This document shows, in pieces, positions 26,601 through 35,148 of a stretch of DNA of 64,000 nt. Origin of the DNA: Allobrachymonas sp. (GTDB lineage: Bacteria > Pseudomonadota > Gammaproteobacteria > Burkholderiales > Burkholderiaceae_C); contig JAUMWT010000005.1 in assembly GCA_030529505.1 (NCBI GenBank), positions 1 through 64,000 of the forward strand. Direction: 5' to 3'. Each line of letters starts with the position of its first letter. Position 1 is the first letter of the stretch. Both the position numbers and the translations under genes were made by a program. Under the pieces are notes generated by a model. That model saw nothing but the letters and a program-made list of their open reading frames with translations. It did not search any database and was not told the origin of the DNA.

Positions 26601-27487
26601 TCCACCTGTTCGACACCGCCGTGCAAGCCGTGGCCGCCATCCCGGCGGAAGACGAGCCGGACGACATCAACCCCATTCGCCCGCGCGTGCAGCAAGACCG
26701 GGCCGCTGCGCTGGCGCAGGGGCTGGGCGAGGCCGAGGCGCAGCGCCAGGCCACCTGGCGCGTGTTCGGCCCGCGCGTGGGCGGCTATGGCGCGGGCTTG
26801 CAAGAGCTGATCGACAGCCGCCGCTGGAACGATGTGCGCGACCTGGCGCAAGCCTATCTGCGCGCGGGCGCTTTTGCCTACGGCCAGGGCCAGCATGGCG
26901 AAGCTGCGCGCGCCCCGTTCGAGCGGCAACTCGCGCGGCTCGAAGCCGTCATCCACAATCAGGACAACCGCGAGCACGACATTCTGGATTCAGACGACTA
27001 CTACCAATTCCACGGCGGCATGGCCGCAGCGGTAGAGCATTTGCGCGGCGAGCAGGCTGCGCTGTATCACGGCGACTTCAGCACGCCCGGGGCCGTGCGC
27101 ATACGCACCTTGCGCGAAGAGCTGGCGCGCGTGGTGCGCGCCCGTGTGGTCAATCCCAAATGGATGGCAGGCGTGAAGCGCCACGGCTACAAAGGCGCGT
27201 TTGAAATGGCCGCCACGGTGGACTATCTGTTTGCCTTTGACGCCACCACCGGCCTGATCGGCTCGCACCAATACGCCATGGTGGCCGATGCCTATGTGCA
27301 CGATGCCGACACGCGGCAGTTTCTGGAGCGGCACAATCCGCAAGCCCTGCGCAGCATTGGCGAGCGCTTGCTCGAAGCCGCGCGGCGCGGCCTGTGGCAA
27401 GAGCCGGGCCAGCACCCCGAACGCATCGAACAAACCTTGCTCGAACTGGAGCAGCGGCTGGAAACGCATACCAGCGGCCCGGCATGA
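23615..27487 (+). CDS. cobN: Cobaltochelatase large subunit CobN
   Basis: Large subunit of the ATP-dependent chelatase that inserts cobalt into hydrogenobyrinic acid a,c-diamide. The 1290-residue protein has the CobN/BchH pattern, including HVGKHGNLEWLPGKSVALG in the centre and, near the C-terminus, AMVADAYVHDADTRQFLERH. The ATG at 23615 is used (AAGG eight bases upstream, family-like start); the frame is open to 23501, but that part has no homologous look. It follows cobW by 125 bases and precedes chlD by about 75 bases, so substrate, metal-delivery and ATPase subunits are together. Confidence 0.95.
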   Translation: MHLLSTQPGGYVEDGGQGLVRIEQTPGDIVVLSAADTVLSLLAEAAASLPDDFPSVRLANLMWLRQPASMDLYVDDVLKHARVVIIDHLGSPADWAYVVEQATGLAQQRGQWLALFSGDNTEDPQLLRRSTAAVADCRYLWHCLREGGRGNAQAFFALIAHRVWGRGALPPPPQAMPLAAPHQPAQPLPWLADAPAALLLFYRAHALSGNTAVFDALMAALHARGINPLALAVDSLKSPSSLQAVQALAQQHGVDVVLNATSFAVGRLCADTDEEGQAPQLAGDAPVLQLITVGCTQEQWAADPHGLAPRDLAMQVVLPEVDGRLCTRPISFKSMAWRCNKTQVDVVRYQPEPERMAFVAELARRWCVLRHKPVAQQRLALILANYPNDDARLANGVGLDTPASTVRILQALQAQGYAVGDSPTDMPADGDALMARLTAGVTNDVAANDWRPAGQSLALADYLADFGALPAELQDAVNQLWGPPAQDPMLRSGRFMVPGLRLGHVFVGIQPARGRDLDLVASYHDADLVPTHAYLAFYFWLRRAWALDAIVHVGKHGNLEWLPGKSVALGASCWPDVILGPLPHLYPFIVNDPGEGSQAKRRTQAVIIDHLMPPQARAESYGPLRLLEQQMDEYYEAITLDPRRAQRLRQSLLDHILQNTLHADLGIEAPQDDAARQQLLQRLDAYLCEIKESQIRDGLHILGQSPQGRQRTETLVALARFPRGAGPEHDSLLRALAGDLGLEGFDPLDPDWNQSWQGPRPPELLALSDAPWRHAGHTRERLELLAAHWVERLDAGGETDEHEGMDEGKDAKHFSHCSCLPDPARWPRTAQVLRQVQGVLAPRLDACGEQEITQLLRGLQGRFVPPGPSGAPSRGRPDVLPTGRNFYSVDTRAVPSPTAYVMGQQAAERLLERHLQDHGRWPQAVGLSVWGTSTMRTAGEDLALALALLGVRPKWEAASHRVVDIEVLPMRVFKRPRVDVTLRISGFFRDAFPNLIHLFDTAVQAVAAIPAEDEPDDINPIRPRVQQDRAAALAQGLGEAEAQRQATWRVFGPRVGGYGAGLQELIDSRRWNDVRDLAQAYLRAGAFAYGQGQHGEAARAPFERQLARLEAVIHNQDNREHDILDSDDYYQFHGGMAAAVEHLRGEQAALYHGDFSTPGAVRIRTLREELARVVRARVVNPKWMAGVKRHGYKGAFEMAATVDYLFAFDATTGLIGSHQYAMVADAYVHDADTRQFLERHNPQALRSIGERLLEAARRGLWQEPGQHPERIEQTLLELEQRLETHTSGPA

Positions 27488-27561
27488 AGCAGGGCACAAG
27501 CATCAGCCGCATCGCATGAACCGAGTCGCATCACATTGAACCGCACGCCACGAATCACACC

Positions 27562-28911
27562 ATGACACACAGCACCCCCAGCAACAATCCTCCATCCATG
27601 CCAGCACCTGAACTGGCACCTGCGCCCGTACTGGTGCCAGTGGGCGAACAAGGTTTGCCAGAACAGGGCTTTCCGTTCGCGGCGCTGCAAGGCTACCCCC
27701 GCTTGCGGCAGGCCCTGCTGCTGGCCGCAGTGGATACGGGCATGGGCGGCGTGCTCATCAGCGGGCCGCGCGGCACGGCCAAATCCACCGCGGCCCGCGC
27801 CCTGGCGGCCTTGCTGCCAGGCACGCCTTTTGTCAGCCTGCCGTTGGCTGCGAGCATCGAACAACTGGTGGGTACGCTGGATTTGGAAAATGTGCTGCGC
27901 GACGGCCAAGTGCGCTTGCAGCCCGGTCTGGTGGCGCGCGCGCACGGCGGCATCCTGTATGTGGATGAAGTCAATCTGCTGCCCGATGCCTTGGTCGATG
28001 CCTTGCTCGATGTGGCCGCCAGCGGCATCAACCGGGTGGAGCGCGATGGCATCTCGCAGCAGCATGCGGCGCGCTTCGTGCTCATCGGCACCATGAACCC
28101 CGAAGAGGGCGAACTGCGCCCGCAGTTGCTGGATCGCTTCGGCCTGTCGGTCGCCTTGGGCAACCCCGATTCGCTGGCCCTGCGCCAAAACATCGTGCGC
28201 ACGCGCCTGGCCTTTGAGCGCGACCCGCAAGCCATGCTGCAAGCGTATGCCCACACGCAGGCGCAATTGATCGAACAAGTGGCCGCTGCCCGCGCGGCTT
28301 TGCCCAATATCCACTGGCCCGATGCCGTGATCGAACACGCCACGCAACTGGCGCTGGCCGCGGGTGTGGATGGCGTGCGCGCCGACCTGGTGCTGGTCAA
28401 AGCCGCGCGGGCGCACGCCGCCCTGGCGGGTCGCACGGTGGTAGAGGTAGGCGATGTGGATGCTGTGGCTGATCTGGCCCTGGCGCACCGGCGCTTGCAC
28501 CCGCAGCACGCAGGGGCTGGCACGGACACAGGCGGTGGCTCGCCAAACAACAACGGCGAGGCTGGTGCGGGTGGATCTTTGCCCGAAACAACTTCTGGTT
28601 CGAATCCGGCAGGCGCTGCAGGTGCGCCTACTGCCGCCATGCCGCAAACGCCACCTGCAACATCTGGCCCCGATCAACCCGCATGGATGCAGCCCCCCAG
28701 CGGGCCGCAGCCCACGGCGCATCTATCGGCTGGGGCAGGGCAGGGCAGCACGCCAGATCAGGCGCAAGCCAACGCACAGGCAAACACACAAACGGAAGGC
28801 GATTGGGGCGCGTTGCCGCCGCAGCCGCAGTCTATGTCGCCGATACCGCCCACGCGCTGGCCCGCAGGCACGGCAGGGGCAACAGGCGCGGCCGCCGCAA
28901 AAAAAGCCTGA
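27562..28911 (+). CDS. chlD: Cobaltochelatase AAA+ subunit (ChlI/ChlD-type), zero-frame product
   Basis: A 449-residue AAA+ protein of the magnesium/cobalt chelatase family with Walker A GPRGTAKS at 68-75, Walker B ILYVDEVNLLPD, and sensor NPEEGELRPQLLDRFGL. After residue 315 or so the protein becomes a long Gly/Ala/Pro/Gln-rich linker, as in ChlD proteins ahead of their VWA domain. It ends at a TGA right after AAA AAA codons. That run is a slippery site, so this frame would give the short AAA+ subunit, and a -1 shift would give the long ChlD form. It follows cobN and belongs to the cob operon. Confidence 0.9.
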   Translation: MTHSTPSNNPPSMPAPELAPAPVLVPVGEQGLPEQGFPFAALQGYPRLRQALLLAAVDTGMGGVLISGPRGTAKSTAARALAALLPGTPFVSLPLAASIEQLVGTLDLENVLRDGQVRLQPGLVARAHGGILYVDEVNLLPDALVDALLDVAASGINRVERDGISQQHAARFVLIGTMNPEEGELRPQLLDRFGLSVALGNPDSLALRQNIVRTRLAFERDPQAMLQAYAHTQAQLIEQVAAARAALPNIHWPDAVIEHATQLALAAGVDGVRADLVLVKAARAHAALAGRTVVEVGDVDAVADLALAHRRLHPQHAGAGTDTGGGSPNNNGEAGAGGSLPETTSGSNPAGAAGAPTAAMPQTPPATSGPDQPAWMQPPSGPQPTAHLSAGAGQGSTPDQAQANAQANTQTEGDWGALPPQPQSMSPIPPTRWPAGTAGATGAAAAKKA

Positions 28912-28969
28912 GCCACCCTGCCAGCCGCGCGCCCCTTGCTTTTTCGGCGCACGGCCAGCAGCGGTGGCT
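28899..28969 (+). promoter_or_regulatory. Predicted -1 ribosomal frameshift signal in chlD
   Basis: The heptamer A AAA AAA (28899-28905) is in the right phase of the AAA+ frame. After a five-base spacer comes a stem AGCCACC (28911-28917) with GGTGGCT (28963-28969), enclosing a second stem GCCGcGCGCC (28924-28933) with GGCGCaCGGC (28946-28955). The zero-frame stop TGA is at 28909-28911. A shift at this site enters the VWA frame exactly. Confidence 0.85.
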
Positions 28970-29615
28970 GCACCGCAATGGCAACCCGCCCCTTCTGGCC
29001 CAGTCAGCGGGGCGGCAGGGGTTGGATGTCCAATCGTCGGCTGATGCCAACCGCATCCATTGGCCGCAAACCCTGATCCGCAAAGGGCCACAGCCCTTGC
29101 AGCGCCAGCACATCCGGCGCGTGCAGCTGCCCGTTCAGGCGGCGCACTTTCACCTGATCGTGCTTGACAACTCCGGCTCCATGCGACAGGGCGGGCGGCT
29201 GGGGCTGGCCAAGGCCTATGCCGCACGCCTGGTGGACGATGCCACGCGCGCGGGCGACCAAGTGGCGATCATGCATTTCGGCGGGCAGGGCGTGCAAGTG
29301 CTGAAAGCGCCCGGCCCCGCACGGCGGGCGGCCATTGCGCGCATTCAAGCTCTGGGCGGCGGCGGCGGTACGCCCATCGCCAGTTGCATGCAAGCGGCGC
29401 AAGCCTTGCTGCATCATTACCGCATGCGCCACGGCCACAGCCAGCGCACGCTGTGGCTGCTGACGGATGGGCGTAGCACCGAACGGCCCATTGCCCCGGC
29501 CGCGGCCGATCATCTGATGATCGTCAATTTCGACGACCCCTTGCGCCCGCTGGGCCGTTGCGCGGCCTGGGCGCAAAGCTGGGGGGCCGAACTGCGCAGT
29601 CCTTTGCAGGCTTGA
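28905..29615 (+). CDS. chlD: Cobaltochelatase VWA domain, read by -1 frameshift from chlD
   Basis: The frame entered after the slippery A run encodes a basic Arg/Gly-rich linker and then a von Willebrand type A domain with the MIDAS motif DNSGS, followed by GDQVAIMHFGG and LLTDGRSTER. Joined to the AAA+ part it gives about 684 residues with the order AAA+, proline-rich linker, VWA, exactly that of ChlD/BchD. No start codon with a ribosome site lies in this frame before the VWA domain; the only upstream ATG (28683) is inside the linker of the other frame. I therefore infer it is made only by frameshifting. An alternative is a separate gene with an unusual start. Confidence 0.85.
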   Translation, partial: SLSHPASRAPLAFSAHGQQRWLHRNGNPPLLAQSAGRQGLDVQSSADANRIHWPQTLIRKGPQPLQRQHIRRVQLPVQAAHFHLIVLDNSGSMRQGGRLGLAKAYAARLVDDATRAGDQVAIMHFGGQGVQVLKAPGPARRAAIARIQALGGGGGTPIASCMQAAQALLHHYRMRHGHSQRTLWLLTDGRSTERPIAPAAADHLMIVNFDDPLRPLGRCAAWAQSWGAELRSPLQA

Positions 29616-29699
29616 TGCACGCAAAAAAGCTGCTGAGCCTTGGGCCAATCCTTTGCGTTTTGCGCGTTTTCGTCCAGCCTTCGCTGAAATAATGGCGGC

Positions 29700-31154
29700 A
29701 TGGAACACACTTTTCTCTGGCACGACTACGAAACCTTTGGCACCCGCGCTGCGGCCGACCGGCCCGCGCAGTTTGCGGCCATTCGCACCGATGCCGATCT
29801 GAACGAAATCGGCGAGCCGATCAACATCCTGTGCCAACCCGCGGCAGACTATTTGCCCGATCCGGCTTCAATCCTCGTTACCGGCATCACGCCGCAACAG
29901 TGCCTGCAACACGGCCTGCCCGAGCACGCCTTTGCCGCGCGCATCCATGCCGAGCTCTCGCAACCCGGCACCATCGGCGTGGGCTACAACAGCATCCGTT
30001 TTGACGACGAGTTCACGCGCTTTCTGTTCTGGCGCAATCTGTTCGACCCCTACGGGCGCGAATGGCAAAACGGCTGCGGCCGCTGGGATTTGCTCGATGT
30101 GATGCGCCTGGCCCACGCCCTGCGGCCCGATGGCATCCATTGGCCCAAAAACGAAGAGGGGCACACCAGCTTTCGGCTGGAGCATTTGAGTGCGGCCAAT
30201 GGCCTGGCGCACGAAGCTGCGCACGATGCCCTGTCTGATGTGCGCGCCACCATCGCGCTGGCGCGCCTGCTCAAAAGCGTGCAGCCCAAGCTGTTTGAAT
30301 TTGCATTCGGCCTGCACAAAAAAGACCGCGTGGCGCAAGAGCTGGGCCTGCCCGTGGTGCAGCAAGATGCGCGCCCTTTCCTGCACGTGTCGGGCATGCT
30401 GGGGGCCGAGCACGGTTGTCTGGCCATCATGTGGCCGCTGGCCAGCCACCCCAGCAACCGCAACGAAATCATCGCCTGGGATTTGCGCCACAACCCGCAG
30501 GAACTGGCAAGCCTGTCGGCCCAGGCCGTGCGCGATCGCCTGTTCGTCAAGGCCGACGATTTGCCCGAAGGCGTGGCGCGCCTGCCCATCAAAACCATTC
30601 ACCTCAACCGCAGCCCGATGGTGGTGCGCAACTTGCAAACCCTGACTGATGCGCAAGCGCAGCGCTGGCAGATCGACAAAGAGCAAGCCCTGCACCACGC
30701 GCAGATCGCGCGCGGCCTGCCGGACATGAGCGCCATCTGGGCCGAGGTGTTTGCGCGGCCCGATGCCAGCCTGCCGCCCGAACTGGCTGATGTGGATGGC
30801 GCGCTGTATGGCGGCTTCATCAGCGCGGCCGACCGGCGCAAGCTCGATGCGCTGCGTGCCATGAACGCCGACCAATTGGCCGACGCCCGCACGGGCTTTG
30901 AAGACGAACGGCTGGAAGAGCTCTTCTGGCGCTACCGCGCGCGCAACTTTCCGCAGTCGCTGTCAGACGACGAGCAGGAGCGATGGCAGGCCCACTGCGC
31001 CGCCCGCTTGCTGGATGGAGAGGGTGGCGCGCGCACGGTGGATGATTTGCTCGAAGCATTGGACGCGCTCTATCCCACGGCCGACGAACGCGGCCAGGCC
31101 CTGCTCGATGCGCTCAATGCCTATGCGCAAGAGGTGGTGCCGGATGGGGGTTAG
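29700..31154 (+). CDS. sbcB: Exodeoxyribonuclease I
   Basis: 3'-to-5' exonuclease on single-stranded DNA, used in mismatch repair and recombination. The 484-residue protein shows the DEDDh exonuclease motifs: HDYETFG at the N-terminus (Asp 9, Glu 11), IGVGYNSIRFDDEF, and HDALSDVRATIALARLL with the catalytic His and Asp. The SH3-like and helical C-terminal regions follow. Length is usual. The stop TAG (31152-31154) coincides with the junction to a miniature inverted-repeat element, so the insertion may define the last codons. Confidence 0.94.
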   Translation: MEHTFLWHDYETFGTRAAADRPAQFAAIRTDADLNEIGEPINILCQPAADYLPDPASILVTGITPQQCLQHGLPEHAFAARIHAELSQPGTIGVGYNSIRFDDEFTRFLFWRNLFDPYGREWQNGCGRWDLLDVMRLAHALRPDGIHWPKNEEGHTSFRLEHLSAANGLAHEAAHDALSDVRATIALARLLKSVQPKLFEFAFGLHKKDRVAQELGLPVVQQDARPFLHVSGMLGAEHGCLAIMWPLASHPSNRNEIIAWDLRHNPQELASLSAQAVRDRLFVKADDLPEGVARLPIKTIHLNRSPMVVRNLQTLTDAQAQRWQIDKEQALHHAQIARGLPDMSAIWAEVFARPDASLPPELADVDGALYGGFISAADRRKLDALRAMNADQLADARTGFEDERLEELFWRYRARNFPQSLSDDEQERWQAHCAARLLDGEGGARTVDDLLEALDALYPTADERGQALLDALNAYAQEVVPDGG

Positions 31155-31419
31155 GGCCTGTTCACGCTATTTTTGAAAGCTGCGTTGCACCTCAAAAGGT
31201 CATTCGTCGAGACGCCAGTTGCCGCCAAGGTGGTGGATTCTTGGCCAGGCTGGCAACGCAGGCGATGGCCTTTGGGGTGCAACCCAAAGGGAAGCGCTCT
31301 TGCAGGGGCTCACTCATCGTTGTGCTTCTTGCGCAGACGCCCGGTCTGCGCAGCGGCGCACGCCTCGATTGAGTCTCTGCAAGGCAGCTTCGCATCATCA
31401 AAGGAGCGTGAACAGGCCC
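31154..31419. repeat. Miniature inverted-repeat element (copy B, 266 bp)
   Basis: Ends are GGGCCTGTTCACGCT (31154-31168) and its exact complement (31405-31419), preceded by TTA. The inside is not clearly alike to the 175-188 bp copies, but the length is near that of copy C at 54804. A further single end-like sequence (CTGAACAGGTTCTTGG) lies at 31466-31481. Confidence 0.7.
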
Positions 31420-31495
31420 CAGCTGCCCGCTAGGCGATGAGGCTGGCTAGGCGAACGCAGCGCTCTGAACAGGTTCTTGGTAAAGGATGCGAACA

Positions 31496-32350
31496 ATGGA
31501 CACGAAACAACTCGATCACCCCGCCTTTGCGCCTTACAAAAAAGCCCTGCTGGCTGCCGCCAAACCCACGGCTGAAATCGCCTTGCTGCCCACGACCGAG
31601 CTGAGTCTGCGGCAAAGCAAGCTCGGCGGCCTGCCGTATCTGCCTGTCGGAAAGGATTACCCGCGCGGTGCGGACGGCAAGCCGCTCTACCTGCTCTTGC
31701 AAATCAATTTTGCCGAGATGCCGCCGCTGCCGGACTTTCCGGCCGAGGGCATTTTGCAGTGGTTCATTGGCAGCACTTGGGCCTGGGGGGCAAACTCTGA
31801 CCGACCCGCCGAGCAAAGCGCTTTCCGCATCTGTTATTACCCCGAAGTGCTGGCCGACGATGCGGCGCTGGTGCGCGACTTCTCCTTTCTCCCGCCGCTG
31901 GATCCGCCCGCGCAGGGGCTGTGGCAGAAGCTGAAGCGCTGTTTTGTTCGCCCACCCCGCCTGCCGTTCAAGCAGCCCTGCGCCATCCTTTTTGAGGCCG
32001 GTGTGCAGTACCCCACTCTGAACGACCGCACTTGCTATCTGAAAGGCGAGGGCGCGCCCGACATTCATTTCGACAACTGGATTGACGATGAGTTCGAGGC
32101 TTTTACCGAAGCCTATTTGGAAGCATTTGCAGGTAACGGCAACCGCGTGGGCGGCTACCCCACCTTCACGCAGGACGACCCACGCCTCAGCGCCGAGGAA
32201 ATGGCCTGCGTGCAATTGGTGCAGTTGGACAGCCAGCCGCCCGAGCTGATGATGTGGGGCGACGCGGGCATTGCCCACCTGTTCATTCACCCCGACGATT
32301 TGCGCCGCCGCGACTTTTCGCGCGTGCTTTATACGTGGGATTGTTGTTAG
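31496..32350 (+). CDS. DUF1963 (YwqG-like) family protein
   Basis: A 284-residue soluble protein of the DUF1963/YwqG family, whose function is unknown. Family marks are SKLGGLPYLP near residue 40, a following YLLLQINFAEMPPLPDFP, GILQWFIG, and a C-terminal DDPR ... LVQLDS ... WGDAGIAHLFI pattern. The second ATG (31496) is used because AAAGGA lies eight bases upstream; the ATG at 31487 overlaps that site. It stands alone between a miniature element and rodA (convergent). No catalytic residues can be named. Confidence 0.85.
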   Translation: MDTKQLDHPAFAPYKKALLAAAKPTAEIALLPTTELSLRQSKLGGLPYLPVGKDYPRGADGKPLYLLLQINFAEMPPLPDFPAEGILQWFIGSTWAWGANSDRPAEQSAFRICYYPEVLADDAALVRDFSFLPPLDPPAQGLWQKLKRCFVRPPRLPFKQPCAILFEAGVQYPTLNDRTCYLKGEGAPDIHFDNWIDDEFEAFTEAYLEAFAGNGNRVGGYPTFTQDDPRLSAEEMACVQLVQLDSQPPELMMWGDAGIAHLFIHPDDLRRRDFSRVLYTWDCC

Positions 32351-32381
32351 GCGCTTGTTGGTTTATTGATGGGGGCGAAGC

Positions 32382-33560
32382 CTACAGCCCGCTGCGGTGC
32401 TGTTGCAGCTTGTTCTCGCGCCCAATGGCAAACACCATGCCCAGCGCCAGGCCCAACGTGAGCATGGCCGTGCCGCCGTAGCTGATGAAGGGCAGGGGCA
32501 CGCCCACCACAGGCAAGATGCCGCTGACCATGCCCATGTTCACGAACACGTAGGTGAAAAAGATCATGCCGATGGCCCCGGCCAGCAGACGCGAAAAGGC
32601 CGTTTGCGCGTGGGCGGCAATCCACAGCATGCGCCAGATCAGAAACAGGTAAACGCCCAGCAGCAGCAGATTGCCCAGCAGGCCGAATTCTTCGGAGTAA
32701 ACGGCAAAGATGAAATCGGTGGTGCGCTCGGGGATGAATTCCAGATGGGTTTGCGTGCCGCGCATGAAGCCCTTGCCAGACAAGCCGCCCGCGCCAATCG
32801 CGATCATGCCTTGCAGGATGTGAAAGCCCTTGCCCTGCGGATCGCGCATGGGGTTGAGCAAGGTGCACACCCGCTCGCGCTGGTAGGGGCGCAGCACGTA
32901 CCACTCCACGCCGTCGGCGCACAGGCGCGGCTCCAGCAGAATCAGCAACAAAATGCCGACAGCCCCCAGAATGATGGGCGGCAGCACCAGCCGCCAGGGC
33001 AGGCCCGCGAAAAAGATCACAGCCAGCCCCGCCATCAAAACCAGCAGCGCGGTGCCCAGATCGGGCTGCTTCAGAATCAGGCCCACGGGCAGCAGCAGCA
33101 AGGCGCCGGCCACCACGTAGTCGAGCGGGCGCAATTGCTCCTCGCGTTTTTGAAACCACCAGGCCAGCATCAGCGGCAAAGAGATTTTGATCAGCTCGCT
33201 GGGCTGCACCACCACGCCGATGTTGACCCAGCGCGTGGCCCCTTTCTTGGTGATGCCAAAGGCCGCCACGGCCAGCAGCAGGGCAATGCCCAGGGTGTAA
33301 AGCGGCACGGCCAGCAGCGAGATTTTTTGCGGCGGAATCTGCATCACCACAAAGGCCAGGCCCAGCGCCAGCGCCATATTGCGCGCGTGCAGATTGAAGC
33401 GCCCGGCATAGTCGTAGGCTGACGAATACATGGCCGTGAGGCTGATGGCCACCAGCGCCAGCGTGCCCAGCAGCAGCGGCAGGTCGATGCCGCGCAGCAG
33501 CGAAAAAACAAAACGCCACAGGGGCGTACGGTTGAAAACGGCTTCAGACATGGGCGCCAT
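32382..33560 (-). CDS. rodA: Peptidoglycan glycosyltransferase RodA
   Basis: SEDS-family membrane glycosyltransferase of the rod-shape elongation complex. The 392-residue protein has about ten hydrophobic segments, the motif KQPDLGTALLVLMAG, the loop with ERTTDFIFAVYSEEFGLLG, and the C-terminal VGVPLPFISYGG signature. The start may be the ATG at 33560 or 33551; neither has a strong ribosome site. Unusually for the order, its partners mreBCD and mrdA are not next to it; its neighbours are dinB and a DUF1963 gene. Confidence 0.93.
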   Translation of the reverse strand: MAPMSEAVFNRTPLWRFVFSLLRGIDLPLLLGTLALVAISLTAMYSSAYDYAGRFNLHARNMALALGLAFVVMQIPPQKISLLAVPLYTLGIALLLAVAAFGITKKGATRWVNIGVVVQPSELIKISLPLMLAWWFQKREEQLRPLDYVVAGALLLLPVGLILKQPDLGTALLVLMAGLAVIFFAGLPWRLVLPPIILGAVGILLLILLEPRLCADGVEWYVLRPYQRERVCTLLNPMRDPQGKGFHILQGMIAIGAGGLSGKGFMRGTQTHLEFIPERTTDFIFAVYSEEFGLLGNLLLLGVYLFLIWRMLWIAAHAQTAFSRLLAGAIGMIFFTYVFVNMGMVSGILPVVGVPLPFISYGGTAMLTLGLALGMVFAIGRENKLQQHRSGL

Positions 33561-33687
33561 TATCGGGCCTGGCGGTGTTGCTGCGGGGCTGGAAGCCGGC
33601 TTTTGGGTGGTTTGGACACGGCTACGTGGACGTTGCTTGTTGGCCGCTGCTAATCAATGAAAACAGGCGACAGGCGCTTGAGTGGCT

Positions 33688-34941
33688 TCAGTGCTTGTCG
33701 GCGCTTTCGCTGACTGAATCACCGGCAAACAGCTCGCCCGTCTCACCCATTGGGGCATTGGCTGCGGGGTGGTGAATGGCCGCTGGGTCGTTGGCGGGCA
33801 GCAAATGGCCTACGCGCACGCCCAGCAGGCGCAGGGGCTGTTGCAAGTTCACGCGCTTGAGGCACAGGCCGGCCACGCGGCGCAGCTCGCGCGCATCGGC
33901 CGTGTAGTGGCCGATGGTGGTGTTGCGTGTGGCGATGCGAAAGTCGGCATAGCGCAGCTTGATGCCGATGCTTTTGCCCACATAGCCTTTGCGCTGCAGG
34001 TCGCCGGCCACGCGCTCGCACAGCGCGGTGAAGATGCGGCCCAGCTCGGCCTTGTCGCGCACGGCGTGCAGGTCGCGCGCAAACGTGGTTTCGCGGCTGA
34101 TGCTGATCGGCTCGCTGTGGGTAACGACGGGGCTGTCGTCTCGCCCCCAGGCGGCTTCAAACAGCCAGGCGCCATAACTGCGACCAAAACGCTCCATGAG
34201 CCAAAAGCGGTCACAAGCGGCCAGCTCGCCCAGGGTGTGAATGCCCAGTGCGGCCAGCTTGGCATCGGCCTTGGGGCCAATGCCGTTGAGTTTGCGGCAG
34301 GGCAGGGGCCAGATCAGGCTTTGCAGCTCATGGGGCTGCACGATGCTGATGCCGTTGGGCTTGTTGAATTCGCTGGCGAGTTTGGCCAGCAGCTTGTTGG
34401 GGGCCACGCCAATCGAGCAGGTGAGCTGCGTTTGCTCGAAGATGCTGCGTTGCAGCTGCTGGGCCAGCGTGCGGCCGCCATCGTGCTGGCCGCCGGGCGC
34501 GTGGGTGAAGTCGATGTACACCTCGTCCACGCCGCGGTTTTCCATCACGGGGGCGATGCTGGTGATGATGGCCTTGAAGCGGCGCGAATAGTCGCGGTAG
34601 CGTTCATGATCCACCGGCAGCAAAATCGCCTGCGGGCACAGGCGCGCGGCTTTCATCAAACCCATGGCCGAGCCCACCCCAAAGGGGCGGGCGGCATAGG
34701 TGGCGGTGGTGATCACGCCGCGGCCCACATAGTCGCGCAGGCGGCGAAAGGCGGTGGGCGGAATTTCTTGCGTGCGGCTGCCGTATTGCTCGGCCAGGGC
34801 TGCATCGGCTGCGCTGCGCGCGCCGCCAATCACCACGGGCAGCCCTTTGAGCTGCGGGTAGCGCAGCAGCTCGACCGAGGCGAAGAAGGCATCCATGTCC
34901 AGATGCGCAATGCGCCGTGGCAAGGGGGCGGTGCTGGTCAT
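33688..34941 (-). CDS. dinB: DNA polymerase IV
   Basis: Y-family translesion polymerase. The 417-residue protein has the metal-binding start IAHLDMDAFFASVE (Asp 15 and 17), the catalytic NRGVDEVYIDFT, the finger/palm sequence CSIGVAPNKLLAKLASEFNK, the helix-hairpin-helix LNGIGPKADAKLAALGI and a little-finger domain to about 375. The tail of about 40 residues is of low complexity and has no obvious beta-clamp motif at the very end. It lies upstream of rodA on the same strand with about 130 bases between. No LexA box was recognised upstream. Confidence 0.93.
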   Translation of the reverse strand: MTSTAPLPRRIAHLDMDAFFASVELLRYPQLKGLPVVIGGARSAADAALAEQYGSRTQEIPPTAFRRLRDYVGRGVITTATYAARPFGVGSAMGLMKAARLCPQAILLPVDHERYRDYSRRFKAIITSIAPVMENRGVDEVYIDFTHAPGGQHDGGRTLAQQLQRSIFEQTQLTCSIGVAPNKLLAKLASEFNKPNGISIVQPHELQSLIWPLPCRKLNGIGPKADAKLAALGIHTLGELAACDRFWLMERFGRSYGAWLFEAAWGRDDSPVVTHSEPISISRETTFARDLHAVRDKAELGRIFTALCERVAGDLQRKGYVGKSIGIKLRYADFRIATRNTTIGHYTADARELRRVAGLCLKRVNLQQPLRLLGVRVGHLLPANDPAAIHHPAANAPMGETGELFAGDSVSESADKH

Positions 34942-35148
34942 GGTGTGGCGTGGGGCCGCGATTGCTGGAGGGCTATCGCAGCGGGGAATGACTGCGGGTC
35001 ATCACATTCGACGATTGCGGCAAGCCATTGCAATGGGCAGTCACGGCAGATGTGTGTGCTTGAAGGTTGGGCCAAGCGGCAAGCTGCTGCGCGCTTGGCC
35101 TTGGCCGCAGCTGCGCCGGTATGGATCCAGGGCCTGCGGCCTGGTCGA

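Noticed and set aside
25082..26977. 631-codon open frame antisense to cobN
   Set aside because: GC-rich shadow frame with no start signals and no family pattern; cobN is unambiguous on the other strand.
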